Assembly: GCF_015687175.1 (NCBI RefSeq)
Contig: NZ_JADPQG010000001.1
Location: 248,001 to 312,000 of the forward strand
DNA length: 64,000 nucleotides
Direction of reading: 5' to 3'
From: Reinekea sp. G2M2-21
GTDB lineage: Bacteria > Pseudomonadota > Gammaproteobacteria > Pseudomonadales > Natronospirillaceae
Below the pieces are notes generated by a model, which saw nothing but the letters and a program-made list of their open reading frames with translations, ran no database searches and was not told the DNA's origin. The position numbers and the translations under genes are program-made. The stretch's first letter is position 1, and every line of letters starts with the position of its first letter. Positions 56,074-64,000 of the stretch are shown in pieces.

Positions 56074-56102
56074 AAGACAACCCCCCTTGCGATCTGTATA
56101 GT
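56074..56102 (+). promoter_or_regulatory. Candidate secA promoter
   Basis: AAGACA (56074-56079), a 17-base spacer and TATAGT (56097-56102) precede secA by 45 bases. I do not see a SecM-like arrest gene between lpxC and secA. Confidence 0.4.
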
Positions 56103-56147
56103 TACCCCCAACTATAAATGCTTGAAATTACTACAGAATAAGCCGCT

Positions 56148-58865
56148 ATGTTCACCACAATTGCCCGAAAAGTGATCGGTAGTAAGAACGATCGCGAAGT
56201 TAAGAAACTTAATAAAATTGTCATGAAAATCAACGCAATGGAAGAAGAGTACGTTGCGCTGACCGATGATGGTATTAAAGCTAAAACACAGGAATTTCGC
56301 GAACGTCATGCTCAAGGGGAATCGCTAGACTCGCTATTGCCCGAAGCGTTTGCTTTGGTCAGAGAGGCCAGTAAGCGTTCTATGGGTCTGCGACATTTCG
56401 ATGTGCAGCTCATCGGTGGCATGGTGCTACATCAAGGTAAAGTGGCCGAGATGAAGACGGGTGAAGGTAAAACCTTGGTTGCGACGCTAGCGGTTTATTT
56501 AAACGCAATTCCAGGTACAGGCGTACATGTAATTACCGTTAACGATTACCTCGCCCGACGCGATTCCAGTTGGATGAAACCATTATACAACGCATTGGGT
56601 ATGTCAGTTGGAGTTGTTGTTAGTCAGCAGGATCAAGCCGAAAAGCGCGAAGCGTATCGAGCGGATATCACTTACGGGACTAACAATGAATTTGGCTTCG
56701 ACTACCTTCGGGATAATATGGCGTTTCGTCTCGAAGATAAGTTTCAGCGAGGTCACAGTTTCGCTGTTGTCGATGAAGTGGACTCCATTTTAATCGATGA
56801 AGCCAGAACCCCACTGATTATTTCCGGTGCCGCTGAAGATTCAAGTGCCCGGTATATCGAAATAAATAAGCTCATTCCGAGTTTAACGCGAGGCTATCCT
56901 GCCAATGAAGGTCAAGAAGCGATACCCGGCGATTTTGAAATAGATGAAAAACAGAAGAGTGTCGAGCTGACAGAACAAGGGCATGAAAAAGTCGAAACAT
57001 TGTTGAATCAAGCAGGTTTATTACCAGAAGGTGAAAGCCTTTATGCACCTAGCAATTTAATACTGTTTCATCACATTATGGCTGGCGTTCGGGCTCATCA
57101 CCTGTTCCAGAGAAATGTCGAATACATTATTCAGGACAATCAGGTGATTATCGTTGACGAGCATACAGGTCGAACGATGCCGGGCCGACGTTGGAGTGAT
57201 GGTTTGCACCAGGCCGTAGAAGCAAAAGAAGGCTTGGATGTTCAGAAAGAGAACCAGACGTTGGCGTCGACGACTTTTCAGAACTATTTCCGTTTATACA
57301 CTAAGCTGTCTGGCATGACAGGTACTGCAGATACAGAAGCGTTCGAGTTAAATGAAATTTACGGTTTGGATGTTGTCGTTATTCCGACAAACAAACCTGT
57401 TGCTCGTAAAGACGCTAATGATCTTGTTTATCTGAACGAAAACGATAAGTACAACGCAGTCATTGATGAGATAAAAAAGACCATTGAAGAAAAACGGCCG
57501 GTATTGGTAGGGACTGCTTCCGTTGAGGCTTCAGAGCGAATCTCTAAAGCGCTGGAAAAAGCAAAGATCAAGCATAATGTTTTGAACGCGAAACAGCACG
57601 CGAGTGAGGCCCAGATTATTGCTCAGGCTGGTATGCCTGGTGCAGTGACAATCGCAACAAATATGGCTGGTCGTGGTACCGATATCGTACTTGGCGGTAA
57701 CTTAGAATCCGAAATCAATGCACTGGACAATCCAACAGATGCCCAGATTTTCGAAATAACGGAAGCGCAAAAAGCGAGGCAACAGGCCGTCAAGGATGCT
57801 GGTGGATTACATATTATCGGTACAGAACGACATGAATCTCGTCGTATCGATAACCAGTTAAGGGGCCGTGCTGGCCGTCAGGGTGATCCCGGTTCCTCGC
57901 GTTTCTTTCTTTCGCTCGACGACAATCTGATGCGTATCTTTATGCCACCGAGCATGAAAAATATGTTTAGTCGTTTGGGCATGGACGAAGGTGAACCGAT
58001 CGAAGCTAAGATGGTGTCAAACGCGATTGAGAAAGCGCAGCGCAAAGTAGAGAACCGAAATTTCGATATCCGTAAACAATTGCTTGAGTATGATGATGTT
58101 GCAAATGATCAAAGGACGGTTATCTATCGTCAGCGCGATGATCTTATGGCAGCAGAGAGTATTGAAGACATTATTCACAATATTCGAACGGACGTTGTTA
58201 ATACTGTTATCGATCATCACATTGCGCCGCAAAGCCTGCATGAACAATGGGATATTAACGGTTTGATGAAGGAGCTCGAAGTCGAGTTCGGTGCGCAGAT
58301 AAATGTGCAACAATGGCTGGACGAAGATGATCATCTTAATGAAGAAGCAATCCGCGAACGTATTTTAGAAACGTTGGTCGATATTTATAAATCTAAGGAA
58401 AACGTTGTCGGGTCAGAAAATTTCCGTCAGTTCGAAAAGCAAGTTATGTTACAGGTTCTGGATCAATATTGGAAAGAGCATTTGTACAATATGGATCACT
58501 TGCGGCAGGGTATTCATTTGCGTGGTTATGCTCAAAAGAATCCTAAGCAGGAATACAAGCGTGAGTCTTTTGAACTGTTTCAGAATCTGCTGAGTGAAGT
58601 GAAATATCAGACTGTTAAGTATCTATCCATGGTGCAAGTACGATCACCTGAAGAAGCGCAGGAGGAAGCTAGACGCCGACAAGAGGCGGCTGCGGCACGC
58701 ATGAAGTTCGAGCATGCTCAAGCATCGGCGCTCGCTGAAGGTTCAGATGAGCCGTCCGATAACAAAGCCGCACCGATACGAGCAGGTCAGAAGGTCGGTC
58801 GAAATGAACCTTGCCCTTGTGGTTCGGGCAAGAAGTATAAGCAGTGTCATGGTAAGTTGAATTAA
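56148..58865 (+). CDS. secA: Protein translocase ATPase SecA
   Basis: SecA drives proteins through SecYEG using ATP. The 905 residues show Walker [48 protein letters not shown], the DEAD-type [21 protein letters not shown] and the preprotein-binding domain. The second ATPase half follows ([38 protein letters not shown] in two pieces). The C-terminal zinc motif [14 protein letters not shown] binds SecB and lipids. It is complete. argJ follows after 13 bases. Confidence 0.99.
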   Translation: MFTTIARKVIGSKNDREVKKLNKIVMKINAMEEEYVALTDDGIKAKTQEFRERHAQGESLDSLLPEAFALVREASKRSMGLRHFDVQLIGGMVLHQGKVAEMKTGEGKTLVATLAVYLNAIPGTGVHVITVNDYLARRDSSWMKPLYNALGMSVGVVVSQQDQAEKREAYRADITYGTNNEFGFDYLRDNMAFRLEDKFQRGHSFAVVDEVDSILIDEARTPLIISGAAEDSSARYIEINKLIPSLTRGYPANEGQEAIPGDFEIDEKQKSVELTEQGHEKVETLLNQAGLLPEGESLYAPSNLILFHHIMAGVRAHHLFQRNVEYIIQDNQVIIVDEHTGRTMPGRRWSDGLHQAVEAKEGLDVQKENQTLASTTFQNYFRLYTKLSGMTGTADTEAFELNEIYGLDVVVIPTNKPVARKDANDLVYLNENDKYNAVIDEIKKTIEEKRPVLVGTASVEASERISKALEKAKIKHNVLNAKQHASEAQIIAQAGMPGAVTIATNMAGRGTDIVLGGNLESEINALDNPTDAQIFEITEAQKARQQAVKDAGGLHIIGTERHESRRIDNQLRGRAGRQGDPGSSRFFLSLDDNLMRIFMPPSMKNMFSRLGMDEGEPIEAKMVSNAIEKAQRKVENRNFDIRKQLLEYDDVANDQRTVIYRQRDDLMAAESIEDIIHNIRTDVVNTVIDHHIAPQSLHEQWDINGLMKELEVEFGAQINVQQWLDEDDHLNEEAIRERILETLVDIYKSKENVVGSENFRQFEKQVMLQVLDQYWKEHLYNMDHLRQGIHLRGYAQKNPKQEYKRESFELFQNLLSEVKYQTVKYLSMVQVRSPEEAQEEARRRQEAAAARMKFEHAQASALAEGSDEPSDNKAAPIRAGQKVGRNEPCPCGSGKKYKQCHGKLN

Positions 58866-58878
58866 GAGGATATTCGCT

Positions 58879-60102
58879 ATGGCTGTCGGACTAGGTATGA
58901 CCGATGAATTGCTTCCCATTGCAGGGCTGACCGCTGGTGTCGCTTGCGCTGGCATTAAGCATAGTGGGCGCAGAGATCTTGTTATCTTTGAAATTTCGCC
59001 AGGTTCTACTGTTGGCGCGGTGTTTACGAAAAATGCCTTTTGTGCCGCTCCAGTTGAGGTGAGCAAACGGCATTTGGCAGCATCAGAAGCCATTCGTTTT
59101 CTCATCATTAATACTGGAAACGCAAACGCCGGTACGGGTCGCCAGGGTCTGGATGATGCAGTTGAAACTTGTAATCGTTTAGCGGCAATTAAGTCGGTTG
59201 AGCCGGAACAGGTACTGCCTTTTTCTACAGGTGTTATCGGTGAATATCTGCCAATGACCGCGCTGGTTAATGGTATTCCGAATGCTTTAGCTACATTGGC
59301 TGGAGACAATTGGCTGGATGCGGCTCAAGGTATTATGACAACCGACACCCGTGCCAAGGGTGCGTCACAACAGTTCGAATATTCAGATGAAACGATTACC
59401 GTAACCGGTATCGCCAAAGGGTCGGGCATGATAAAGCCTAACATGGCGACCATGTTGGCATTTGTAGCGACTGATGCGAGAGTGTCAGCGGCTTTAATTC
59501 AAAAGATAACCGAACAGGCTGTTAATGCCTCATTTAATCGAATCACTGTCGATAGCGATACGTCAACTAACGACTCCTGTGTCTTAATAGCAACAGGACG
59601 CTCGAATGCGCCCGTTGTTGATTCTGAAGAACACCCGCTTTTCAGATATCTGCTGAAAACGGTCAAAGAAGTTATGTTGAGTTTGGCTCATCAGATTATT
59701 CGTGATGGTGAAGGGGCGTCCAAGTTTATCGAAGTTAAGGTCGAATCGGCTGCAACCGTGACCGAAGCGCTTAATGTAGCCTACTCGGTGGCCGATAGTC
59801 CGTTATTTAAAACCGCTATGTCCGCTTCTGATGCGAACTGGGGTCGAATTTTGATGGCGGTAGGAAAAGCTGATGTCGATGCTTTGGATGTTAGCAAAGT
59901 CCATGTCTTCCTTGGTGATGTTTGTATCGTCGAAAATGGGCAGCGGGCATCGGCCTATACAGAGGTTCAAGGGGCTGCAGTTGTAGAGCGAGATGAAATC
60001 AAAGTAACGATCCAGTTGAATCGAGGCGAGGTTTCTGAGTCCGTTTGGACGTCTGATCTGTCACACGAATACGTTCGCATTAATGCGGAATACCGTTCTT
60101 AA
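58879..60102 (+). CDS. argJ: Bifunctional ornithine acetyltransferase / N-acetylglutamate synthase
   Basis: ArgJ recycles the acetyl group from N-acetylornithine to glutamate in arginine synthesis. The 407 residues show AGVACAGIKHSGRRDL, GAVFTKNAFCAAPV, INTGNANAGTGRQG, the self-cleavage region KGSGMIKPNMATMLAFVATDA with the nucleophilic Thr that starts the beta chain, TVDSDTSTNDSC and SDANWGRILMAVGKA. AGAGGA precedes the ATG. The secA-argJ pair is the Pseudomonas arrangement. Confidence 0.97.
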   Translation: MAVGLGMTDELLPIAGLTAGVACAGIKHSGRRDLVIFEISPGSTVGAVFTKNAFCAAPVEVSKRHLAASEAIRFLIINTGNANAGTGRQGLDDAVETCNRLAAIKSVEPEQVLPFSTGVIGEYLPMTALVNGIPNALATLAGDNWLDAAQGIMTTDTRAKGASQQFEYSDETITVTGIAKGSGMIKPNMATMLAFVATDARVSAALIQKITEQAVNASFNRITVDSDTSTNDSCVLIATGRSNAPVVDSEEHPLFRYLLKTVKEVMLSLAHQIIRDGEGASKFIEVKVESAATVTEALNVAYSVADSPLFKTAMSASDANWGRILMAVGKADVDALDVSKVHVFLGDVCIVENGQRASAYTEVQGAAVVERDEIKVTIQLNRGEVSESVWTSDLSHEYVRINAEYRS

Positions 60103-60115
60103 TTAAATCATTGAA

Positions 60116-60145
60116 AATAGCGGTCTATTCAAGGCCGCTATTCTT
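60116..60145. terminator. Bidirectional terminator between argJ and yacG
   Basis: AATAGCGG (60116-60123) and CCGCTATT (60135-60142) form an 8 bp stem. The minus-strand tail is TTTTC and the plus-strand tail is CTTTAG. The yacG stop codon (60125-60127) lies inside the loop, so the end of yacG is part of the hairpin. Confidence 0.65.
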
Positions 60146-60331
60146 TAGAATTTCTGAAAGATCATCCGAAAACATTTCTTCCTTTGCAGATTTACCACTT
60201 ATTCGGTGACTTTCACTGGCCCATTCGCCGAGATCAATCATCTTGCAGCGCTCGCTGCAAAAGGGTCTGTATGGGTTCTCCGTCGAATAAATGGTTTGCT
60301 TTTTACAGGTTGGGCAAGCATAGGTGGTCAT
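60125..60331 (-). CDS. yacG: DNA gyrase inhibitor YacG, zinc protein
   Basis: YacG binds gyrase B and inhibits its activity in E. coli. The 68-residue protein has the zinc ligands C6-x2-C9 (CPTC) and C25-x3-C29 (CSERC), followed by [17 protein letters not shown], the conserved core. The ATG overlaps the coaE stop by four bases, so it is the last gene of pilB-pilC-pilD-coaE-yacG. Confidence 0.95.
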   Translation of the reverse strand: MTTYACPTCKKQTIYSTENPYRPFCSERCKMIDLGEWASESHRISGKSAKEEMFSDDLSEILKNSGLE

Positions 60332-60933
60332 GTGAAATCCTCCGTGGCGGCCAGAAGTCTGAGTATTTGATCAAGTCTCATGACTTGCATCTTGGCATTG
60401 TTATAGTCGCCTGAATTATCGATAACGTAATCTGCTTTTTCCAGTTTTGCTGATCGTGGTAGTTGGGCGTCTACTATGGTTTGAATGGTACTGGCATCTG
60501 CGTTGTCTCTCTGTGTAGCGCGTTGGATCTGCAAGTCGACTGGCACATCAACCAGAACAGTTTTGGCGCAGTACGCCTCCAAGTGATTTTCAAACAACAG
60601 TGGGGCTTCGAGGATCGAGTAGATTGATTTGGACTCATCAAGCTCGGTTAGCATTTGCTTGCGGATGATAGGGTGCAACAGGTTTTCAAGCCAGGTTTTG
60701 TCGTCATGATTGTCAAAGATCAACTGCCGTAATTGGGGGCGGTTCAGACTTTGATCTTCCTTAATTACTTGGCTTCCGAAGTGTTGTTTAATAGATTTCA
60801 GAGCGTCAGTCCCAGGTGAAACGACATCCCGGGCAACCTGATCAGCGTCGACTACCGTTATCCCCAATTCTGCAAAAAAACGCGCCACTGTTGACTTGCC
60901 ACAACCAATACCGCCCGTTAAGCCCACAATCAC
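60328..60933 (-). CDS. coaE: Dephospho-CoA kinase
   Basis: CoaE phosphorylates the 3'-OH of dephospho-CoA, the last step of CoA synthesis. I chose GTG at 60933 ([20 protein letters not shown]): AGGA is eight bases upstream, and it overlaps the pilD stop as GTGA. An open frame to 61002 inside pilD lacks family similarity. The product has 201 residues, normal for the family. The P-loop [21 protein letters not shown] and [11 protein letters not shown] are present. Confidence 0.96.
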   Translation of the reverse strand: MIVGLTGGIGCGKSTVARFFAELGITVVDADQVARDVVSPGTDALKSIKQHFGSQVIKEDQSLNRPQLRQLIFDNHDDKTWLENLLHPIIRKQMLTELDESKSIYSILEAPLLFENHLEAYCAKTVLVDVPVDLQIQRATQRDNADASTIQTIVDAQLPRSAKLEKADYVIDNSGDYNNAKMQVMRLDQILRLLAATEDFT

Positions 60934-61805
60934 AGCATGGTTCCTAAGTACCAACTCATGATTTGCTGCCCCCAGAATAAATAGACGACAGCAGCGCCAC
61001 ACAAGTACGGACCAAAGGGAATGGGAACTTGTTTATCCCTGCCAAGGGCGATGATCAATACGATTCCAACGACTGCGCCTACCAGTGAGGAGAGTAAGAT
61101 AATCAACGGCAACGCTTGCCAGCCAAACCAGGCACCAAAAGCCGCAAAAAGTTTAAAATCGCCATGACCCATGCCTTCTTTACCGGTAAGGAGCTTAAAC
61201 AACCAATATATACTCCACAAACTCAGATACCCAGCTACAGCGCCAATGATAGCGATGTTCAGGTCAGTAAATGTGGTATTTAAATTGAGCAGAAGGCCGG
61301 CCCACAGTAAAGGCAAAACGATGCTGTCTGGCAACAGTTGAGTGTCAAAATCAATCATCGTGAGTGATATGAGACACCAGATAAAGACAATGAGCGCAAA
61401 AGTCGCTACACCCCAGCCGAAATGCCATGCAATTGCTGCTGACAGCAAGCCGGTAGACAATTCGATGATTGGATAGCGGACTGATATCTTGTTTTTGCAA
61501 CGAGAGCACTTACCGCGTAACGCCAACCAGCTGATGACTGGGATATTTTCCCAAGCGCGTATCTTATGTCCGCAATGTGGGCAGGTTGAGTCTGGTTTGA
61601 TTAGGTTAAATGGTTCTTTTTGCGAAAGTTCTTTATAAGTCTTCTCATCTTCCTGAAACTCAGCGATTTCAAGCTCCCAACTGCGTTTCATCATGACCGG
61701 TACCCGGTAAATGACGACATTAAGAAAGCTACCGACCAAGAGGCTGAAAATAAAAACGGTCGCTACGAAAGCGACCGTGTTTTGAGCTAGATAATCGAAA
61801 TACAT
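60930..61805 (-). CDS. pilD: Type IV prepilin peptidase / N-methyltransferase PilD
   Basis: PilD cleaves the leader of type IV pilins and type II secretion pseudopilins and methylates the new N-terminus. The 291 residues have an N-terminal membrane helix and a cytosolic zinc loop with CPHC and, 20 residues on, CSRC. Several helices follow, with the catalytic aspartates in LTMIDFDTQLLPD and MGHGDFKLFAAFGAW. It overlaps pilC by one base and coaE by four. Confidence 0.97.
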   Translation of the reverse strand: MYFDYLAQNTVAFVATVFIFSLLVGSFLNVVIYRVPVMMKRSWELEIAEFQEDEKTYKELSQKEPFNLIKPDSTCPHCGHKIRAWENIPVISWLALRGKCSRCKNKISVRYPIIELSTGLLSAAIAWHFGWGVATFALIVFIWCLISLTMIDFDTQLLPDSIVLPLLWAGLLLNLNTTFTDLNIAIIGAVAGYLSLWSIYWLFKLLTGKEGMGHGDFKLFAAFGAWFGWQALPLIILLSSLVGAVVGIVLIIALGRDKQVPIPFGPYLCGAAVVYLFWGQQIMSWYLGTML

Positions 61806-63031
61806 TAAATAACTGAACCCATTTGGAAAATTGGAAGGTACATGGAAACAATAAGACCACCAACGACGACACCTAAAATGGCCATAATAAGTGGCTCCAT
61901 CATAGAAGTAAGCCCATCTACAAGTGCGTCTACCTCTTCTTCATAGATTTCAGCAGCCTTGCCGAGCATATCATCGAGCGCTCCCGATTGCTCGCCAATG
62001 GAAACCATTTGAATGAGCATAGCTGGGAATACTTCGGTAGCTTTCATTGAGCCCGCTAGTTCACCACCAGATTCCACTTCATTTCTCACTTTAAGAATGG
62101 CTTCCTCATAAACAATGTTTCCAGATGCCCCAGCAGCAGACTCTAGCGCTTGAACAAGTGGAACACCAGCGGCAAATGTCGTTGATAAGGTTCGGGCGTA
62201 TCTGGCCATGGCGGATTGGTAGAGGATAGGGCCAAACACAGGGAACTTAACTGATAACCGCTGAAATCCATGTTTAAAGGCTTTTGACCTTTGCATGGCT
62301 TGCTGAAAGCTTATGCCAATAGCCACTGCAATAGCACCCCATATTATTCCGTTTGCTTGTAAAGCGTTTGACATATTCATAACGACTTGAGTTGGAACGG
62401 GCAAGTCGGCCCCAAAGCTTTCAAACATACTGGCGAAGGTAGGAACTACCTTTACTAGGAGGATTACCGTGACAATTGCTGCCACCGACAATACCGTAAT
62501 GGGGTATTTCATTGCGGACTTGACTTTTTTCTTCACGCTTTCGGATTTTTCTTTGTATATGGCCACTCGGTCTAGCATGGTTTCTAAAGCACCAGCTTGT
62601 TCGCCGGCTTCAATCAAAGAGCAGTATAGCTCATCAAAGTATTTTGGGTTTTCTTTGAGTGCGCCGCCGAAGCTACCACCATTGGAAACGGTATTTTTAA
62701 GCGAAAGTACAACCTCAGCCATTTTTTTGTTTTCCAACCCTTCAGCAACAATTTCAAAAGAACGCATTAAGGGCACACCTGCTTTCATCATTGTTGCCAT
62801 CTGACGGGTAAATACGGAAATATCCTCAGATTTGATTTTTCCGCCACTGCCAAATAATGAGATGTCAGCACGTTTCTTTTGTAATTTTTTAACGCTTACT
62901 ACACCTTGCTTGCGCAATTCCGCTTTAATCAGCGCAGGGTTAGCACCGGAAATCTCCCCTTTGCGGGTTTTTCCCGATCTGTCTTTCCCCTCGTAGGTGA
63001 ATACTGACGCTTTTGCTGTGCTAGCTGCCAT
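61805..63031 (-). CDS. pilC: Type IV pilus inner-membrane platform protein PilC
   Basis: PilC is the inner-membrane platform that couples the PilB and PilT motors to pilin assembly. The 408 residues start FTYEGKDRSGKTRKGEISG. Two GspF repeats follow (VFTRQMATMMKAGVPLMRSFEI and YARTLSTTFAAGVPLVQALES), with LIQMVSIGEQSGALDDML and three membrane helices. It sits 10 bases after pilB. Confidence 0.97.
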   Translation of the reverse strand: MAASTAKASVFTYEGKDRSGKTRKGEISGANPALIKAELRKQGVVSVKKLQKKRADISLFGSGGKIKSEDISVFTRQMATMMKAGVPLMRSFEIVAEGLENKKMAEVVLSLKNTVSNGGSFGGALKENPKYFDELYCSLIEAGEQAGALETMLDRVAIYKEKSESVKKKVKSAMKYPITVLSVAAIVTVILLVKVVPTFASMFESFGADLPVPTQVVMNMSNALQANGIIWGAIAVAIGISFQQAMQRSKAFKHGFQRLSVKFPVFGPILYQSAMARYARTLSTTFAAGVPLVQALESAAGASGNIVYEEAILKVRNEVESGGELAGSMKATEVFPAMLIQMVSIGEQSGALDDMLGKAAEIYEEEVDALVDGLTSMMEPLIMAILGVVVGGLIVSMYLPIFQMGSVI

Positions 63032-63041
63032 ATTGGTGCCT

Positions 63042-64000
63042 TTATTCAGTAGTTACTCGATTTATTTCTTCAAGACTCGTGACGCCGGAGGCTGCTTTGA
63101 CTAAGCCTGATTTCCGTAAGCTGTTGAAGCCTTGCTTTTCAAATTCTTTGTTTAAGTCTATCGCATTACCTTCTTCCATAATAATCTTAGATATAGGGGG
63201 GGTAATGCGAACTACTTCATAAATACCCACTCGACCTTTGTAACCTTTATTGCAGCTATCGCAACCCACAGGGCTAAAAATGGTTGCCTTGGCAGCCAGT
63301 TCAGGCGAGAAACCCTCCTTTTCCAGTACATCTTTAGGAATGTCCGCTGGTTTTTTACACTTGCTGCAAAGCCTTCTTGCAAGCCGTTGGGCAATAATGA
63401 GGTTTATTGTGGTGGCTAGGTTAAACGAAGGTACGCCCATGTTCATCATACGTGTTAGAGTTTCTGCAGCACTATTGGTGTGTAATGTGGACATCACCAT
63501 ATGGCCTGTTTGAGCTGCCTTGATGGCGATTGAGGCGGTCTCTAAGTCTCGAATTTCGCCAACCATTATGATGTCAGGGTCTTGGCGAAGAAAAGACCGT
63601 AATGCAGCAGCAAAGTCCAAACCGACCTTATTATTTACGTTGACCTGGTTAATACCTTCCAAGTTGATTTCCACTGGGTCTTCAGCAGTTGAAATGTTAA
63701 TACCTTCCCGGTTTAAAATATTTAAACCGGTATAAAGCGATACTGTTTTCCCAGAGCCAGTTGGGCCGGTCACCAAGATCATGCCTTGTGGTTTTTCCAG
63801 ACAATCGAGGTATAGTTCTTTTTGTATTTCTTCATAACCTAGCGCGTCGATCCCCATCTTCGCAGATGAAGGGTCCAGAATTCGCATCACTATTTTCTCG
63901 CCAAACAATGTGGGCAATGTATTGACACGGAAGTCGATGGCTTTGGTTTTAGAAATCTTTAACTTAATCCGGCCATCCTGCGGGACCCGACGTTCAGAAA
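63042..64000 (-). CDS. pilB: Type IV pilus assembly ATPase PilB, C-terminal part
   Basis: PilB powers pilus extension. The gene runs off the window, and the 319 codons seen cover the ATPase domain. Motifs are [28 protein letters not shown], Walker [16 protein letters not shown], the Asp box ([17 protein letters not shown]), Walker [17 protein letters not shown] and the His box with [15 protein letters not shown]. The zinc tetracysteine is CSKC and, later, CDSC. This four-Cys insertion distinguishes PilB from the retraction motor PilT. The major pilin gene is not in the window. Confidence 0.97.
   Translation of the reverse strand, partial: SERRVPQDGRIKLKISKTKAIDFRVNTLPTLFGEKIVMRILDPSSAKMGIDALGYEEIQKELYLDCLEKPQGMILVTGPTGSGKTVSLYTGLNILNREGINISTAEDPVEINLEGINQVNVNNKVGLDFAAALRSFLRQDPDIIMVGEIRDLETASIAIKAAQTGHMVMSTLHTNSAAETLTRMMNMGVPSFNLATTINLIIAQRLARRLCSKCKKPADIPKDVLEKEGFSPELAAKATIFSPVGCDSCNKGYKGRVGIYEVVRITPPISKIIMEEGNAIDLNKEFEKQGFNSLRKSGLVKAASGVTSLEEINRVTTE

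Overview
The window is a chromosomal segment of a marine-type gammaproteobacterium. Gene orders match Pseudomonas and Oceanospirillales relatives: rsmI / lpoA-yraN-diaA-dolP around rnpB, aroQ-accB-accC-prmA, dusB-fis, the mraZ-to-ftsZ division and cell wall (dcw) cluster followed by lpxC, an M23 peptidase, secA and argJ, and pilB-pilC-pilD-coaE-yacG. Monofunctional HisB, coq7 instead of ubiF, and argJ behind secA argue against an enteric. Pyruvate formate-lyase with FNR boxes implies a facultative anaerobe. A Reinekea/Saccharospirillum-like genus is my guess by family knowledge only. Base composition looks close to 50% G+C throughout. I see no insertion sequence, prophage, CRISPR array, tRNA or rRNA.

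Layout. 1-8.2 kb: start of a sodium-dependent transporter, an unknown small gene, then a fermentation/glycolysis block (pflA, an EAL/GGDEF protein, pflB, pfkA), with two perfect FNR boxes upstream of pflB. 8.6-10.1 kb: a two-gene accessory pair, a FeeM/acyl-homoserine-lactone-synthase-like acyltransferase overlapping a ThiF/E1-like adenylyltransferase. This is the best candidate for an undescribed system. 10.2-13.7 kb: hisF, hisH, hisB (no hisA), a PanZ/PanM-like GNAT protein and a methyltransferase. 13.7-16.5 kb: ntrB-ntrC behind two NtrC-type sites and a sigma-54-type promoter. 16.6-29 kb: a long minus-strand run (coq7, hybrid kinase, purD, purH, fis, dusB, zinc-ribbon/DUF3426 protein, prmA, accC, accB, aroQ). 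29-38.2 kb: DUF2333 protein, ppa, aroA, usp, dolP, diaA, yraN, lpoA, rsmI and RNase P RNA. 38.2-54 kb: the dcw cluster from mraZ to ftsZ, tightly overlapped, with MraZ boxes at its promoter and an unexplained repeated dyad on both sides; ddl is absent between murC and ftsQ. 54-60.1 kb: lpxC, M23 peptidase, secA, argJ. 60.1-64 kb: minus-strand yacG, coaE, pilD, pilC and the C-terminal part of pilB.

How it works together. Much of the window is core growth machinery: peptidoglycan precursors and septation (mur/fts/lpoA), lipid A commitment (lpxC), fatty acid start (accBC), protein export (secA), purines (purHD), histidine, and growth-linked control (fis, ntrBC, diaA). Promoters, operators and terminators were located by eye. 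Their functional assignment is inference from consensus matching.
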